Below the pieces are notes generated by a model that searched no databases, was not told the DNA's origin, and saw only the letters and a program-made list of their open reading frames with translations. This document shows positions 18,381 to 27,415 of a stretch of 64,000 bases of DNA, one piece after another. The number at the start of each line of letters is the position of its first letter. Within the stretch, counting starts at the first letter, position 1. The DNA comes from CADEDH01 sp965216205. GTDB lineage: Bacteria; Actinomycetota; Acidimicrobiia; Acidimicrobiales; SZUA-35. The stretch is taken from NCBI GenBank assembly GCA_965216205.1, contig OZ244139.1:3472001-3536000 (forward strand). Direction: 5' to 3'. The position numbers and the translations under genes are program-made.

Positions 18381-19595
18381 TCAGGCGTCTGCGGCGCGGT
18401 CGTCGGGCAGTGGGGCCACGGTCATCACCAGCGCCAGCGCGGCGAAGACACCGGCGCCGACGAGCATCGTGGTCCGGGTCGACGTGGCCGCGAACAGCGC
18501 TGCGGCGCCGAGCGGGCCGATCGTCTGACCCATCCGGATTCCCGAGACCCAGGCGGCCATGACCGAGGCTCGCTGCTCGGTTGGCGCCGCCGCGGTGACC
18601 AGGTCCTGGAGTGCGGGGATGGCGGTGCCGTCGCCCAGGCCGTAGGCGACGGCCGCCACCACGATGAGCGCGACCGTCGGGGCGAGCCCGAGGGCGGCGG
18701 CGGTGATCGCAATGACCACGCTCGAACCGACCAGCATCGTCCTGGCCGACCAGCGGGCCCGCATCCGCCCGAGGTTGAACGACGCGATCGTGGCGCCGAT
18801 GGCGAACGTCGACAGGATGAGGCCCCGAGGCCCGGCGCTCAACCCGAAACGCTCGTCGAGATGGACCGGCAGAGCGGTGAGGAACACGCCGAAGATCACC
18901 GTGAACAGCACCACGCCGGTGAGCATGATCACCAAGACCGCCGGCTGGCGCAGCACCGTGACAGCACCCCGCAACTGATCGGCGATCGTGGTGGTGGCGC
19001 CGGGACGGTCGGCGGGCAGGCGCAGCCAGCCGACCGCGGCGAGCGGCAGCGCGATCCCGCTGATCGCCAACGCCAACCGCCAGGTGACCAGGTCACCGAT
19101 CACGCCGGCGATCGAGGGGATGAGCGCCAGGCAAACGGTGAGGACCGCCGAGTTCCACCCGATGATGCGGGTCCGGTCGATCCCCGCCCAGTGGTCACCG
19201 ATCAGCACGACGGCGAGGTTGATCAGCCCTGCACCGCCGGCGCCCTGGGCGAACCTCGTGAACAGCAGGGCCAGGAACGTCGGTGCTGCGGCCGAGGCGA
19301 GACCACCGATGCCGAACACGATCAGGCATGGGATGAGGACCTGCCGCCGTCCGTAGCGGTCGGCCAGGATGCCGATGATCGGCGCCATCACGATTCCCGG
19401 CAGTGGCGTGGCCGCCACCAGCAGTCCGGCTCGGGAGCTGGGTTGGCCGAGATCCTCGAGCACGTCGGGGATGTTCGGGGTGAGCACCGAGTTGGCCAGC
19501 ACACCCGTGATGGTGAACGCGAAGATCAGCCACAGGGGCGGAGCGAGCGTCGGGACGGTCTCCGGCCGCGGGGCCGGCGGGTCGAGCTCGGCCAA
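18381..19595 (-). CDS. MFS transporter
   Basis: 404 aa, 12 predicted membrane helices. Motif A is visible as GILADRYGRRQVLIP, and WRLALAISGIALPL fits helix 5-6 of drug/sugar MFS proteins. The start is TTG 19595, 4 bp after the stop of the sirtuin gene; no other in-frame start precedes the first helix. Co-transcription with the sirtuin gene is therefore likely, though no functional link is known. Substrate unknown; multidrug or metabolite export is the usual role for this subgroup. Confidence 0.85.
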   Translation of the reverse strand: MAELDPPAPRPETVPTLAPPLWLIFAFTITGVLANSVLTPNIPDVLEDLGQPSSRAGLLVAATPLPGIVMAPIIGILADRYGRRQVLIPCLIVFGIGGLASAAAPTFLALLFTRFAQGAGGAGLINLAVVLIGDHWAGIDRTRIIGWNSAVLTVCLALIPSIAGVIGDLVTWRLALAISGIALPLAAVGWLRLPADRPGATTTIADQLRGAVTVLRQPAVLVIMLTGVVLFTVIFGVFLTALPVHLDERFGLSAGPRGLILSTFAIGATIASFNLGRMRARWSARTMLVGSSVVIAITAAALGLAPTVALIVVAAVAYGLGDGTAIPALQDLVTAAAPTEQRASVMAAWVSGIRMGQTIGPLGAAALFAATSTRTTMLVGAGVFAALALVMTVAPLPDDRAADA

Positions 19596-19599
19596 CGCG

Positions 19600-20424
19600 T
19601 CAGCAGATCAGTGGGAGCACGTGGCTGATCGAGCCGCGGATCACGACGTCGCCGAGGAAGTCCATCTCGGTCTCGCTGCCGTTCACGATCACCACCGGCG
19701 CCCCCGCTTGCTTGGCGATGGGTACCGCGTTGGCGATCGGATACACCCCGAGGGTCGTTCCGACAGCGAGCATCAGGTCGCAGTTCTCGGCTGCGAGCTG
19801 GGCCCGCTGGAGGTCCTCGGCCACCAGGCTCTGGCCGAAGCTGATCGTCTTCGACTTGAGGATGCCGTCGCAGTCGGGGCAGGCCGGATCGTCCTCGCCC
19901 TGGCGGACCCGATCGAGGACCTCCTGCATCGGGGCGTCGTAGTCGCAGCTCATGCAGCCCACGTGCTTGGCGGTGCCGTGGACCTCGACGATCTTGTCGG
20001 GGTCGGACCCCGCGTCGACATGGAGCCCGTCGACGTTCTGGGTGATCAGCAGGAGGAGCTTGCGCCGGGTCTCGAGTTGGGTGAGTGCGACGTGCCCGAG
20101 GTTCGGCTCAGCGGCCCACATGGGGCTGTCGAGGCGGTTCCGCCACGAGTTCCGCCGCACGTCGGGATCGGCCAGGTAGTTCTGCAGCGTGGCCGACTTC
20201 TCGGCGCCGGGATTCTTCGTCCAGACCCCCTGGGGGCCACGGAAGTCGGGGATGCGGGAGTCGGTGGAGATCCCGGCACCGGTGAGCACCACGATCCGCT
20301 CGGCGTCGTTCACGAAGGCGGTGGCGGCGGCGACGGCGTCATCGTGGGGCACCGGTTCACCATCGACGAGGCTGTCGAGGTCGATCTGGCCGAGGCCGGA
20401 GGTGGCGCCAGGGGTGTCGGTCAC
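19600..20424 (-). CDS. NAD-dependent protein deacylase (sirtuin, Sir2 family)
   Basis: 274 aa from GTG 20424. NAD-binding GAGISTDSRIPDFRG (about 49-63), ITQNVDGLHVDAG, catalytic His in VEVHGTAKHVGC (H149), and four zinc cysteines in two CxxC pairs (157/160 and 182/185) are all present. It removes acyl groups from lysine using NAD. The long open frame upstream is antisense to the glycosyltransferase-side gene and is not used: a TAACGT box (20432-20437) 7 nt before GTG 20424 marks the leaderless start. Followed closely by an MFS gene. Confidence 0.9.
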   Translation of the reverse strand: MTDTPGATSGLGQIDLDSLVDGEPVPHDDAVAAATAFVNDAERIVVLTGAGISTDSRIPDFRGPQGVWTKNPGAEKSATLQNYLADPDVRRNSWRNRLDSPMWAAEPNLGHVALTQLETRRKLLLLITQNVDGLHVDAGSDPDKIVEVHGTAKHVGCMSCDYDAPMQEVLDRVRQGEDDPACPDCDGILKSKTISFGQSLVAEDLQRAQLAAENCDLMLAVGTTLGVYPIANAVPIAKQAGAPVVIVNGSETEMDFLGDVVIRGSISHVLPLIC

Positions 20425-20431
20425 TCCAGCG

Positions 20432-20453
20432 ACGTTAGCTGCTCGGTTACGCT
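20432..20453. promoter_or_regulatory. Compact divergent promoter between sirtuin and small coiled-coil gene
   Basis: Only 36 bp separate the two start codons (20424 minus, 20461 plus). TAACGT on the minus strand (20432-20437) and TACGCT on the plus strand (20448-20453) each sit 7 nt from their start codon and are 10 bp apart. The -35 contact of each promoter must lie inside the other transcribed region, so the two promoters probably compete. Confidence 0.5.
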
Positions 20454-20460
20454 CATCGAA

Positions 20461-20880
20461 ATGAGCGAGCCGCCGACCCCGCCGTTGATCGACGATCGTG
20501 AACTGGTGTTGCGAACGATCGCACTGACAGCCGAACGGGCATCGGCGGTGCAGCGCGGCGAGCTCACCGAGCCCTCGCTCCCCCACCCGATCCGGACCGA
20601 TGCGAACCTCGGCCACCACCTCGACGTCGCCACCGGCGCGCTGGGCAGCGGCGTGAGGACCAAGCTCTCGAGCGCCGGCGGCGCCGCCGGTCGGGCGGGG
20701 GGACGGCTGCTGGATCGAGTCTGGCGGCGGCTGGGTCGAGCCGATCAGGCCCGCTACAACGACGCGATCGTGAACGCGCTCCATCAGCTCGATCATCGGA
20801 CGACGCTCCAGGCCCACCGGATCGCGCGGCTCGAGGCCGAACTGTCCGAGGCCCGTCGGGCGATCGCCGAGCGACCGTGA
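20461..20880 (+). CDS. Uncharacterised protein with C-terminal coiled coil
   Basis: 139 aa, not recognised. It is charged and soluble, with a glycine/alanine/arginine stretch in the middle (about 65-85) and a heptad-like helix near the end (HRIARLEAELSEARRAIAE). Its stop overlaps the GTG of the glycosyltransferase gene by 4 nt, so the two are coupled. It may scaffold or regulate that enzyme. The start ATG 20461 is marked by TACGCT 7 nt upstream. Confidence 0.65.
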   Translation: MSEPPTPPLIDDRELVLRTIALTAERASAVQRGELTEPSLPHPIRTDANLGHHLDVATGALGSGVRTKLSSAGGAAGRAGGRLLDRVWRRLGRADQARYNDAIVNALHQLDHRTTLQAHRIARLEAELSEARRAIAERP

Positions 20881-22088
20881 GTCGCCGGCTGGCGGTGGTC
20901 AAGCCCGACTTCGGGGCCAGGGGCGGCTTCGAGCGGCACCTCGACGGGCTCGTCGCCGGCCTCGCCGAGCGGGGCTGGGAGACCGCCATCGTGCAGATCG
21001 ACGGGCGCACCAGGCCACGACAGCTCTATGGCGTCGCCATCGAGGAGACCCATCTGGCCCTGCACGACGAGTACTTCCTCCATCTGGCCCTCGTCGAGCG
21101 GGTCCAGCAACTCGACCTCTCCGCCTACGATGCCGTTCTCACCACCCAGCCGCCGACCTACCTGGTCGACCACGACTGCACCGTCGCGCTGTTCTACCAC
21201 CACGCCCGCCAGTTCTACGATCTGGCCGACGCGTTCGTGGCCAGCGGCTTCGTCGACCCGGACCTGCACAGAGCCGCCACCGAGGCGATCCGCTCGCTCG
21301 AGGGGGCAGCGGTGACCGCGGTGCGGCACTGGCTCGCCGGATCGGAGGAGGTCGCCGACCGTCTCCGCCGGTTCTGGGCCATCCCCGACGGCCGGATCTC
21401 GATCCATCGCGCCCCGCCATCGTCCCGTCCCGACGTGTTGAGCCCGTATCCCACGAACGGGCCGATCGTGACCGTCGGTCGCCACGAGTGGCCGAAGCGG
21501 AACGAACTGGCGGTCCAGGCCGCACACCTGCTCGAGCCGAGTCGCCCGCCGCTCCATCTCGTGGGTGGGGGCAGCCGGTTGGAGGTGGCAACGAGCATCG
21601 ACGCCGAACTGGCGGCAGACCCCGCTGCCGCCGATCGGCTCGACGAGCGGGCCACCTGGATGAACCGCGGCATCTTCACCAAGGGGTGGGCGCCGTTCGA
21701 CGGCGAGCCGAGCGGTCGGGTGATCTTCGAGGGCGAGGTCGACGATCGTCGCCGCGACCAGCTCTACGACGACGCGTCGGTGGTGGTGGCGCCGGCCCAC
21801 CGGGAGGACTACGGACTCACCGTCCTCGAGGCGATGGCGCACGCCCGCCCGGTCATCGCCTGCGCCGACGGTGGCGGGCTGACCGAACTGATCGACGACG
21901 GCGTGAACGGTCTCGTGGTCGACCCCACGGCGAAGGCGTTGGCGGTCGGGATCGAGCGGATACTCGACGACCCGACCGCTGCCGCTCGGATGGGTGCCGC
22001 CGGCCTGGCGACCGTCGACGGGATCACGATGGATCGAGCTGTCGACCAGGTGGTCGACGTCTTGGCGGCCATGCTCGGGGCCAAGTAA
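20877..22088 (+). CDS. Glycosyltransferase family 4 protein
   Basis: 403 aa from GTG 20877. VVKPDFGARGGFERHLDGLV is the N-terminal GT-B loop, TVGRHEWPKRNELAVQAAHLL starts the donor domain, and PAHREDYGLTVLEAMAHARP carries the E-x7-E donor motif. A retaining transferase, probably cytosolic. Coupled by GTGA overlap to the coiled-coil gene, and 40 bp ahead of a gene with its own promoter. The undecaprenyl-phosphate sugar transferase 600 bp away makes a shared exopolysaccharide pathway plausible. Confidence 0.88.
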   Translation: MSRRLAVVKPDFGARGGFERHLDGLVAGLAERGWETAIVQIDGRTRPRQLYGVAIEETHLALHDEYFLHLALVERVQQLDLSAYDAVLTTQPPTYLVDHDCTVALFYHHARQFYDLADAFVASGFVDPDLHRAATEAIRSLEGAAVTAVRHWLAGSEEVADRLRRFWAIPDGRISIHRAPPSSRPDVLSPYPTNGPIVTVGRHEWPKRNELAVQAAHLLEPSRPPLHLVGGGSRLEVATSIDAELAADPAAADRLDERATWMNRGIFTKGWAPFDGEPSGRVIFEGEVDDRRRDQLYDDASVVVAPAHREDYGLTVLEAMAHARPVIACADGGGLTELIDDGVNGLVVDPTAKALAVGIERILDDPTAAARMGAAGLATVDGITMDRAVDQVVDVLAAMLGAK

Positions 22089-22092
22089 TCAC

Positions 22093-22120
22093 TTGACATT
22101 CAACTACGTTTGATTACGTT
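22093..22120 (+). promoter_or_regulatory. Leaderless promoter with direct repeat
   Basis: TTGACA (22093-22098), 16-nt spacer, TACGTT (22115-22120), then 6 nt to ATG 22127. This is the best complete promoter in the window and lies in a short AT-rich patch. The sequence ACTACGTTTG / ATTACGTTCA is a near-direct repeat overlapping the spacer and -10 and could be an operator. Confidence 0.6.
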
Positions 22121-22126
22121 CAATGT

Positions 22127-22669
22127 ATGAAAAGCGAGTCCAGTAGCAACGAATCGCGTACCGATGACGACCAACTCGCGTTCCCCCACCCGCAGCTCCG
22201 GGTGCGCCCGCTCGTCGATCCCGTGCTCGACGCACTGGGCCACGATCCCCGGTCGGCGTACGTGGAGCAGTACTGGTTGTCGGTACTGGGTCCTTCGGCG
22301 GTCCTGCTCCTGCGGCGGTTGGCGAACGGGATCGAGGCCCATCCCGACGGCTTCGAGCTCAATCCCACCGAGTGGGCGCTCGAGCTCGGGCTCGGGGCGA
22401 AGGGCGGGCGGCACGGCCCGTTCTGGCGATCGATCGACCGGGTCTGCCGGTTCGGGGCAGCCCAGCGCAACGACGACCTGCTCGCCGTTCGCCGGCGGTT
22501 ACCGCCCTTGACCCGCCGCCAGGTCGAGCGACTGCCGGACCACTTGCGACGTGCGCATGATCGGTGGTCACGCCATCGGATGGCGACCCCGAGGCGCAAG
22601 ACGATCAGCCAGTGGTCGGCCCGCCACGATGCGGCGCCGCAAACCGATTCCGGCGCTCCAGCTCAGTAG
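22127..22669 (+). CDS. Uncharacterised protein, possibly DNA-binding
   Basis: 180 aa. No family recognised with certainty. The centre (about 30-130) is helical and conserved-looking (YVEQYWLSVLGPSAVLLLRR, NPTEWALELGLG, FWRSIDRVCRFGAA, RRRLPPLTRRQVERLP) and reads like a winged-helix arrangement; the C-terminal 40 residues are basic. The transcript is predicted to start on the ATG. The last 7 bp overlap the end of the convergent sugar transferase gene. Confidence 0.6.
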   Translation: MKSESSSNESRTDDDQLAFPHPQLRVRPLVDPVLDALGHDPRSAYVEQYWLSVLGPSAVLLLRRLANGIEAHPDGFELNPTEWALELGLGAKGGRHGPFWRSIDRVCRFGAAQRNDDLLAVRRRLPPLTRRQVERLPDHLRRAHDRWSRHRMATPRRKTISQWSARHDAAPQTDSGAPAQ

Positions 22670-24069
22670 GCGCCGTCGCTCCTGATCACGGCGGGGATCG
22701 TTCTGGCCAGGATGGCGAGGTCGACGACGAGCGACCAGTTGTCGACGTAGTAGAGATCGAGCCGCGTGTATTCCTCGAAGGTGGTCGAGCTGCGGCCCGA
22801 CACCTGCCACATCCCGGTGATGCCCGGCTTCACCCGCAGCCGGGCATAGAGCTCGTCGCCCCAGTCGGTCATCTCGCCGGCGAGCGCTGGGCGAGGACCG
22901 ACGAGGCTCATCTCGTTGCGGATCACGTTCCACAACTGGGGCAGCTCGTCGAGCGAGGTCTTGCGGAGGAACCGACCGATGCTGGTGACCCGGGGGTCCT
23001 GGGCCATCTTGAACAACGGCCCCGCCCCCTCGTCGTGGTCGGCCAGCTCGGCCAGGAGCTCCTCGGCGTTGACCACCATGGTCCGGAACTTCAGGACCTC
23101 GAATGGCCGGCCGTGCATGCCGACCCGTTCCTGGCGGAACAGCACGGGCCCCGGCGACGACACCCGAACGGCCACGGCGGTGGCGAGCAGCACCGGCGCC
23201 AGGATCACCAGGCTCAGCCCGGTGGCGGCCACGTCGAAGGTCCGTTTGGCCAACGCACGCCACCCACCCCGGGCTCGGGGCTCGATGTACACCACCGGGA
23301 AGCGGCCGAGCGGCCTGACGGTCAACCGATCGGAGGCGATGTCGGCCAGGGTCGAGCTCAGTTCCACGTGGATGCCGGCCTCGACCAGGTCACGGATGAG
23401 ACGGTTCGACGAGCGCAGATCCATGGCGGTGGCGGCGATGATCACGCCGGGGGCGTCGGTGGCGGTGGCGGCGGCCAGCACCTCGCTGCTCAGGTGAGCC
23501 GGATTCGCCACCTCGCCCGGATCGATACGACCGACGATCGTGTAGCCGAGCTCGGGTTCGTCGGCGAACATCTCGGTGAACCGATCCGCCTCCACGTTGT
23601 CGCCGATCATCAGCACCCGCCTCGACCGACGTCCAGCGGCTCGGCCGGCGGCGAACAGACGGCGGGCCACCTCCCGTTCGAGGGAGAGCGCCGCCGCCGT
23701 GATGATGATCGTCAGCACGAGCCACAGTCGGTCGATCCGGAGGTCGAGCAGGTAGGCGGCGAGCCCTGCGGTGGCCGCGGTGCGGAGGCCGGCCTCGACG
23801 ATTCGTCGCACCTCGTCGATCCGGCGAGTGATGAACCGCGACCGGTAGAGGCGGGCCTGGGCGATCCACACCCCGTACGACACCATGATGATCGCCATCC
23901 CGAGCGGTAGATCGGCGGTTGGGTCGCGGATCGCGGTGGCGATGGCGATCCCCACCAGGCCGGCGCCGAAGTCGGCGGCGATGACACCCACACGGCCGCG
24001 GGCGGCGACGAGCCAGCTCGTGGTGCCCGGAACGACCTCCGGAGCAGCTCTCGTACTCGTCGTCGCCAC
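22663..24069 (-). CDS. Undecaprenyl-phosphate sugar phosphotransferase (exopolysaccharide initiation)
   Basis: 468 aa from GTG 24069. Several N-terminal membrane helices, a central nucleotide-binding-like domain (RRVLMIGDNVEADRF), then a membrane helix (about 280) and the bacterial sugar transferase domain: VLFRQERVG, VLKFRTM, RKTSLDELPQLWNV, SLVGPRPAL, KPGITGMWQVSGR. This polyisoprenyl-phosphate hexose-1-phosphate transferase puts the first sugar on the lipid carrier. Upstream frame extension runs into the tandem repeat array and is rejected. Convergent with the 22127 gene (7-bp overlap). Confidence 0.9.
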   Translation of the reverse strand: MATTSTRAAPEVVPGTTSWLVAARGRVGVIAADFGAGLVGIAIATAIRDPTADLPLGMAIIMVSYGVWIAQARLYRSRFITRRIDEVRRIVEAGLRTAATAGLAAYLLDLRIDRLWLVLTIIITAAALSLEREVARRLFAAGRAAGRRSRRVLMIGDNVEADRFTEMFADEPELGYTIVGRIDPGEVANPAHLSSEVLAAATATDAPGVIIAATAMDLRSSNRLIRDLVEAGIHVELSSTLADIASDRLTVRPLGRFPVVYIEPRARGGWRALAKRTFDVAATGLSLVILAPVLLATAVAVRVSSPGPVLFRQERVGMHGRPFEVLKFRTMVVNAEELLAELADHDEGAGPLFKMAQDPRVTSIGRFLRKTSLDELPQLWNVIRNEMSLVGPRPALAGEMTDWGDELYARLRVKPGITGMWQVSGRSSTTFEEYTRLDLYYVDNWSLVVDLAILARTIPAVIRSDGAY

Positions 24070-24161
24070 ATCACCAGATCGGATCGCCTCATATCCCGCT
24101 TTAGCGGTGAGAGCTGGCGGGCCCGTCGTCGCTGGATCCGACGCCGTTCCCGGCCAGCCGG

Positions 24162-24420
24162 TTGGCGGCCACAAGCCTCACCCACGACGCCCCCAACCGC
24201 CAACGCCGCCGGAACCACCGCCGACCACCCCGTTGGCGGCCACAAGCCTCACCCACGACGCCCACAGCCGCCAACGCCGCCGGAACCACCGCCGACCACC
24301 CCGTTGGCGGCCACAAGCCTCACCCACGACGCCCACAACCGCCAACGCCGCCGGATCCACCGCCGACCACCCCGTTGGCGGCCACAAGCCTCACCCACGA
24401 CGCCCACAGCCGCCAACGCC
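24162..24420. repeat. 71-bp tandem repeat array, 3.7 copies (family A)
   Basis: Copies begin at 24162, 24233, 24304 and 24375, spaced exactly 71 bp. Each holds a 40-nt core that starts TGGCGG and ends CCGCCA (inverted ends), with 31 nt between cores; the last copy is cut after its core. Copies differ by only a few substitutions. The array fills the gap between the divergent sugar transferase (24069) and kinase (24464) starts. The rest of the gap (24070-24161 and 24421-24463) shows a TACTAC box near 24423 and nothing else. Confidence 0.9.
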
Positions 24421-24463
24421 GGTACTACGCTCGGGTTCGACGGTGACGGAGGGCGAGGAGAAC

Positions 24464-26728
24464 GTGAACGACGAGGTCGGCGCCGCCATCGACCTGGGAA
24501 TCGACGGTCTGAGCGACGTTCGACCGATCGGGTCAGGCGGATTCGCCACGGTCTACGCCGCCACCGAGGACCGGTTCGGACGGACGGTGGCGGTCAAGGT
24601 TCTCGACAAGGTCGACGCCGGCGGCCGGCGGCGGTTCGAGCGCGAGCAGTTGATCATGGGGCGGATGACCTCGCATCCGGCCGTCGTGATCCCATACTCG
24701 TCTGGGTTCACCAGCTCCGGATCGCCCTATCTCGTGATGGAGTTCCTCGAGGGAGGGTCGCTGGGCGACCTGATCGAGCGATCCGGCGCCCAGGACTGGC
24801 GACGAGCCGTCGACTGGACCCTCCCGATCGCGGCGGCGCTCGGCCACGGCCACACGCAGGGCATCCTCCATCGCGATGTGAAGCCCCACAACATCCTGCT
24901 CGGTCCCGACGGCTCCACCAAGCTCGCCGACTTCGGGATCGCATCGGTCCTCGAGAGCACCGCCACCACCCAAGGCATCAGCTTCTCGCTGGAGCACGCT
25001 GCCCCCGAGACTTTCGCCGGCGGAAACGACCAGCGCGACGAGCGGTCCGATCTGTACTCCCTGGCGTCCAGCCTCTACGCGTTGATCGCCGGGTTTCCGC
25101 CGTTCCACCGAAACGACGCCAACGACTCCCAGCTCGCCTACATGATGCGCGTCGTCGACCATCAGCCACCCACCCTCGCCGCCGCCCCTGCGCCGCTCAG
25201 CCACTTCGTTGCCGGCGCCTTGGCCAAGGACCCCGACCTGCGACCGGCCACCGCCGCCGACTTCGCCGAGCAGCTCGAAGCGGTCAGGCACGACTCGCTG
25301 CGCAACCCAGCGATGGCACCCTCCCACGCCCACCCGGTGCCGCAACCCGGAACCGGCCAGCTGATCGGCGACGGCTCGCAAGCGGCGTTCCCGATCTCGA
25401 CGGGACCCACCAGGTCGGCGGACGCGCCAGCGCTCACCCCGCCGACGCCGGCGAGTTGGGGCCAGCCATCGCCTCCGAGTCGGCGCGGCCGGACGCTTCT
25501 GGTGGGAGCTGTGGCTTCGGTCGCGGTGCTGATTGCGGTGGGTGCGGCGGTGTTGGCCGTACTGGTCGGCCGTGAGGAGCCGGTCGCACCGCCAACCGAT
25601 GCGAGCCAGGAGCCGGTCGGCCCCAGTACGCAAGCCGGCGACCCGGCTGTCGACGACCCGGCATCCGACGAGCCGGAGGAGCCCGAGCCCACTCGCTCGC
25701 CCGCCGACCCGATCGTGTTCGACGATCACGAGAGCTCCATCGTTTCGCTGGCCGTGCTCGGTGACGGCAGGTTGGCCACGGCAAGCTTCGACAACACGGC
25801 TCGGGTGTGGGATCCGAACGACCCCGACGCCGAACCGGTGGTGTTCGACGATCACTCGGCGCTCGTGCACGAAGTCGTAGCGCTGTCCGACGGGCGGGTG
25901 GCAACGGCGAGCTCCGATCGCACGGTCCGGGTCTGGGATCCAACCGATCCGGGCGTCGACCCGATCGTGTTCGCCGGCCACGACGACATCGTCACCAATC
26001 TGGTGGAGATCGAGGATGGCCGCTTGGCGTCGGGCGGCGACGACCGTACGATTCGTATCTGGGACCCGGGCTTCGCCAACGAGATCCCCGTGGTCCTTTC
26101 CGGGCACACCAAGGACATCGCACTTCTCGTGCCCCTGAGCGGGGGCCGACTGGCCTCGGCCGATCACGGCGGTGAGGTCCGCGTCTGGGATCTGGCCGAT
26201 CCAGACGCCGAACCCGCGGTCTACTCCGGACACGATGACAGCGTGTGGGACCTGATCGAGCTCGACGACGGTCGCCTCGCCACCGCCAGCTCGGACGCGA
26301 CGGTGCAGATCTGGGATCCGACGAGCCCGCAGGCCACCCCGGACGTCTTCGCGGGACACCGCGAGGGCATCCACGACCTCGCCCGGTTGGCCGATGGCCG
26401 GCTGGCTTCAGCGAGCCTCGACGAGACGGTGCAGATCTGGTCGCCCGACGACCTGGCCAACGCAACCGTGTTCAGGCACGGCGAGCTGCTCGACCTCGTC
26501 GTGGTCTTCGACGACGGCCGGATCGCCACCGCCGCCGGTTTCGGCGCTCTCGGCAATGTCACCGTGCGGATCTGGCCCTCCGACGACCCGACATCGACAC
26601 CGATCGAGTACGACGCCCACACGAGCGATGTGGTGGCGTTGCACCTCCTCGACGACGGCAGGATCGCAACCGCCAGCCAGGACGGAACGCTCCACGTGTG
26701 GGATCCGGCCCTCGTGGGTGGTACCTGA
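24464..26728 (+). CDS. Membrane Ser/Thr kinase with eight-bladed WD40 extracellular domain
   Basis: 754 aa from GTG 24464, chosen because GAGGAG lies 3 nt upstream (GTG 24443 has none). Kinase domain about 15-275 with GSGGFATV, VAVK (K45), HRDVKPHN (D138), DFG (D156) and HAAPETF. Proline-rich juxtamembrane segment, one membrane helix (about 344-368), an acidic linker, then eight WD40-like repeats (about 410-754), each ending in a variant of 'D-x-T-V-R-V/I-W-D'. WD40 repeats usually bind proteins or peptides; outside the cell this would be a sensor domain. No sigma factor or substrate gene is adjacent. Confidence 0.88.
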   Translation: MNDEVGAAIDLGIDGLSDVRPIGSGGFATVYAATEDRFGRTVAVKVLDKVDAGGRRRFEREQLIMGRMTSHPAVVIPYSSGFTSSGSPYLVMEFLEGGSLGDLIERSGAQDWRRAVDWTLPIAAALGHGHTQGILHRDVKPHNILLGPDGSTKLADFGIASVLESTATTQGISFSLEHAAPETFAGGNDQRDERSDLYSLASSLYALIAGFPPFHRNDANDSQLAYMMRVVDHQPPTLAAAPAPLSHFVAGALAKDPDLRPATAADFAEQLEAVRHDSLRNPAMAPSHAHPVPQPGTGQLIGDGSQAAFPISTGPTRSADAPALTPPTPASWGQPSPPSRRGRTLLVGAVASVAVLIAVGAAVLAVLVGREEPVAPPTDASQEPVGPSTQAGDPAVDDPASDEPEEPEPTRSPADPIVFDDHESSIVSLAVLGDGRLATASFDNTARVWDPNDPDAEPVVFDDHSALVHEVVALSDGRVATASSDRTVRVWDPTDPGVDPIVFAGHDDIVTNLVEIEDGRLASGGDDRTIRIWDPGFANEIPVVLSGHTKDIALLVPLSGGRLASADHGGEVRVWDLADPDAEPAVYSGHDDSVWDLIELDDGRLATASSDATVQIWDPTSPQATPDVFAGHREGIHDLARLADGRLASASLDETVQIWSPDDLANATVFRHGELLDLVVVFDDGRIATAAGFGALGNVTVRIWPSDDPTSTPIEYDAHTSDVVALHLLDDGRIATASQDGTLHVWDPALVGGT

Positions 26729-26839
26729 CGAACCGGTCGCCTGCGGGTGCGAGTAGCCATGCCGGAACCGGCCGTCGACGAGTCGGCTGCCGACGTCGCG
26801 GGCAGGCACCGGTGTCGTGGGGGGGACGCTGACGACCAG

Positions 26840-27415
26840 TCAGTCCGTCTCGGCGAGGGTCATCACCAGTTTGACCTGGTGTTCGATGTAGGCCTCGTCG
26901 AGCGGTAGTCGCGCCATCAGATGGTGATAGAAGAATCCCGAGGCGAAGGTCTCGGCCAGCTGTTCGGGCGTGAAGGAGCCGATGATTTCGCCGCGGTCGG
27001 CGGCGCGCCGGAACACCTCACCCACGATGGCGCGCCGACGGTTGCCGAACGCTCGGAAGGCGACAGAGAGCTCCTCGTCGTAGGCGACCACGCCGATCAT
27101 CGATGGCAGTACAGATCCCCACTCGGCGTTGGTGAGACCGTCGACGAGCTCGGCAGCGAGCATCGTCAGTTCCCGGCGCATGGAACCCAAGTCAGGGATC
27201 TCGGTGAAGTCACAGATTCGGTCGAATGCCTCGACGAACAGCTCGGCTCGGCTGGGCCAGTTGCGGTAGATCGTGGACCTCGCGATACCGGTTCGCTCCG
27301 CGATGGCCTCGATGGTCACCCGCTCGAAACCTTGCTCGACCAGCAGCTCACCAGTCGCAGCGAGCACGAGTTCACGGGTGCGGGCGATTCGTGGGTCGAG
27401 CTCGACGTTCGTCAT
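26840..27415 (-). CDS. TetR-family repressor of the adjacent efflux pump
   Basis: 191 aa from ATG 27415. The N-terminal helix-turn-helix is clear (FERVTIEAIAERTGIARSTI then YRNWPSRAELF); the rest is an all-helical ligand-binding and dimer domain. The ATG overlaps the stop of the MFS gene (ATGA), so it is the second gene of the pump operon, and it most likely binds the palindrome at 29016-29032 upstream of that operon, a self-limiting loop. Confidence 0.9.
   Translation of the reverse strand: MTNVELDPRIARTRELVLAATGELLVEQGFERVTIEAIAERTGIARSTIYRNWPSRAELFVEAFDRICDFTEIPDLGSMRRELTMLAAELVDGLTNAEWGSVLPSMIGVVAYDEELSVAFRAFGNRRRAIVGEVFRRAADRGEIIGSFTPEQLAETFASGFFYHHLMARLPLDEAYIEHQVKLVMTLAETD

Noticed and set aside
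24070..24174. Extension of the sugar transferase to 24174
   Set aside because: The added residues come from the repeat core.
23885..24463. Extension of the WD40 kinase upstream
   Set aside because: Translates the tandem repeats and antisense of the sugar transferase; ribosome site supports GTG 24464.
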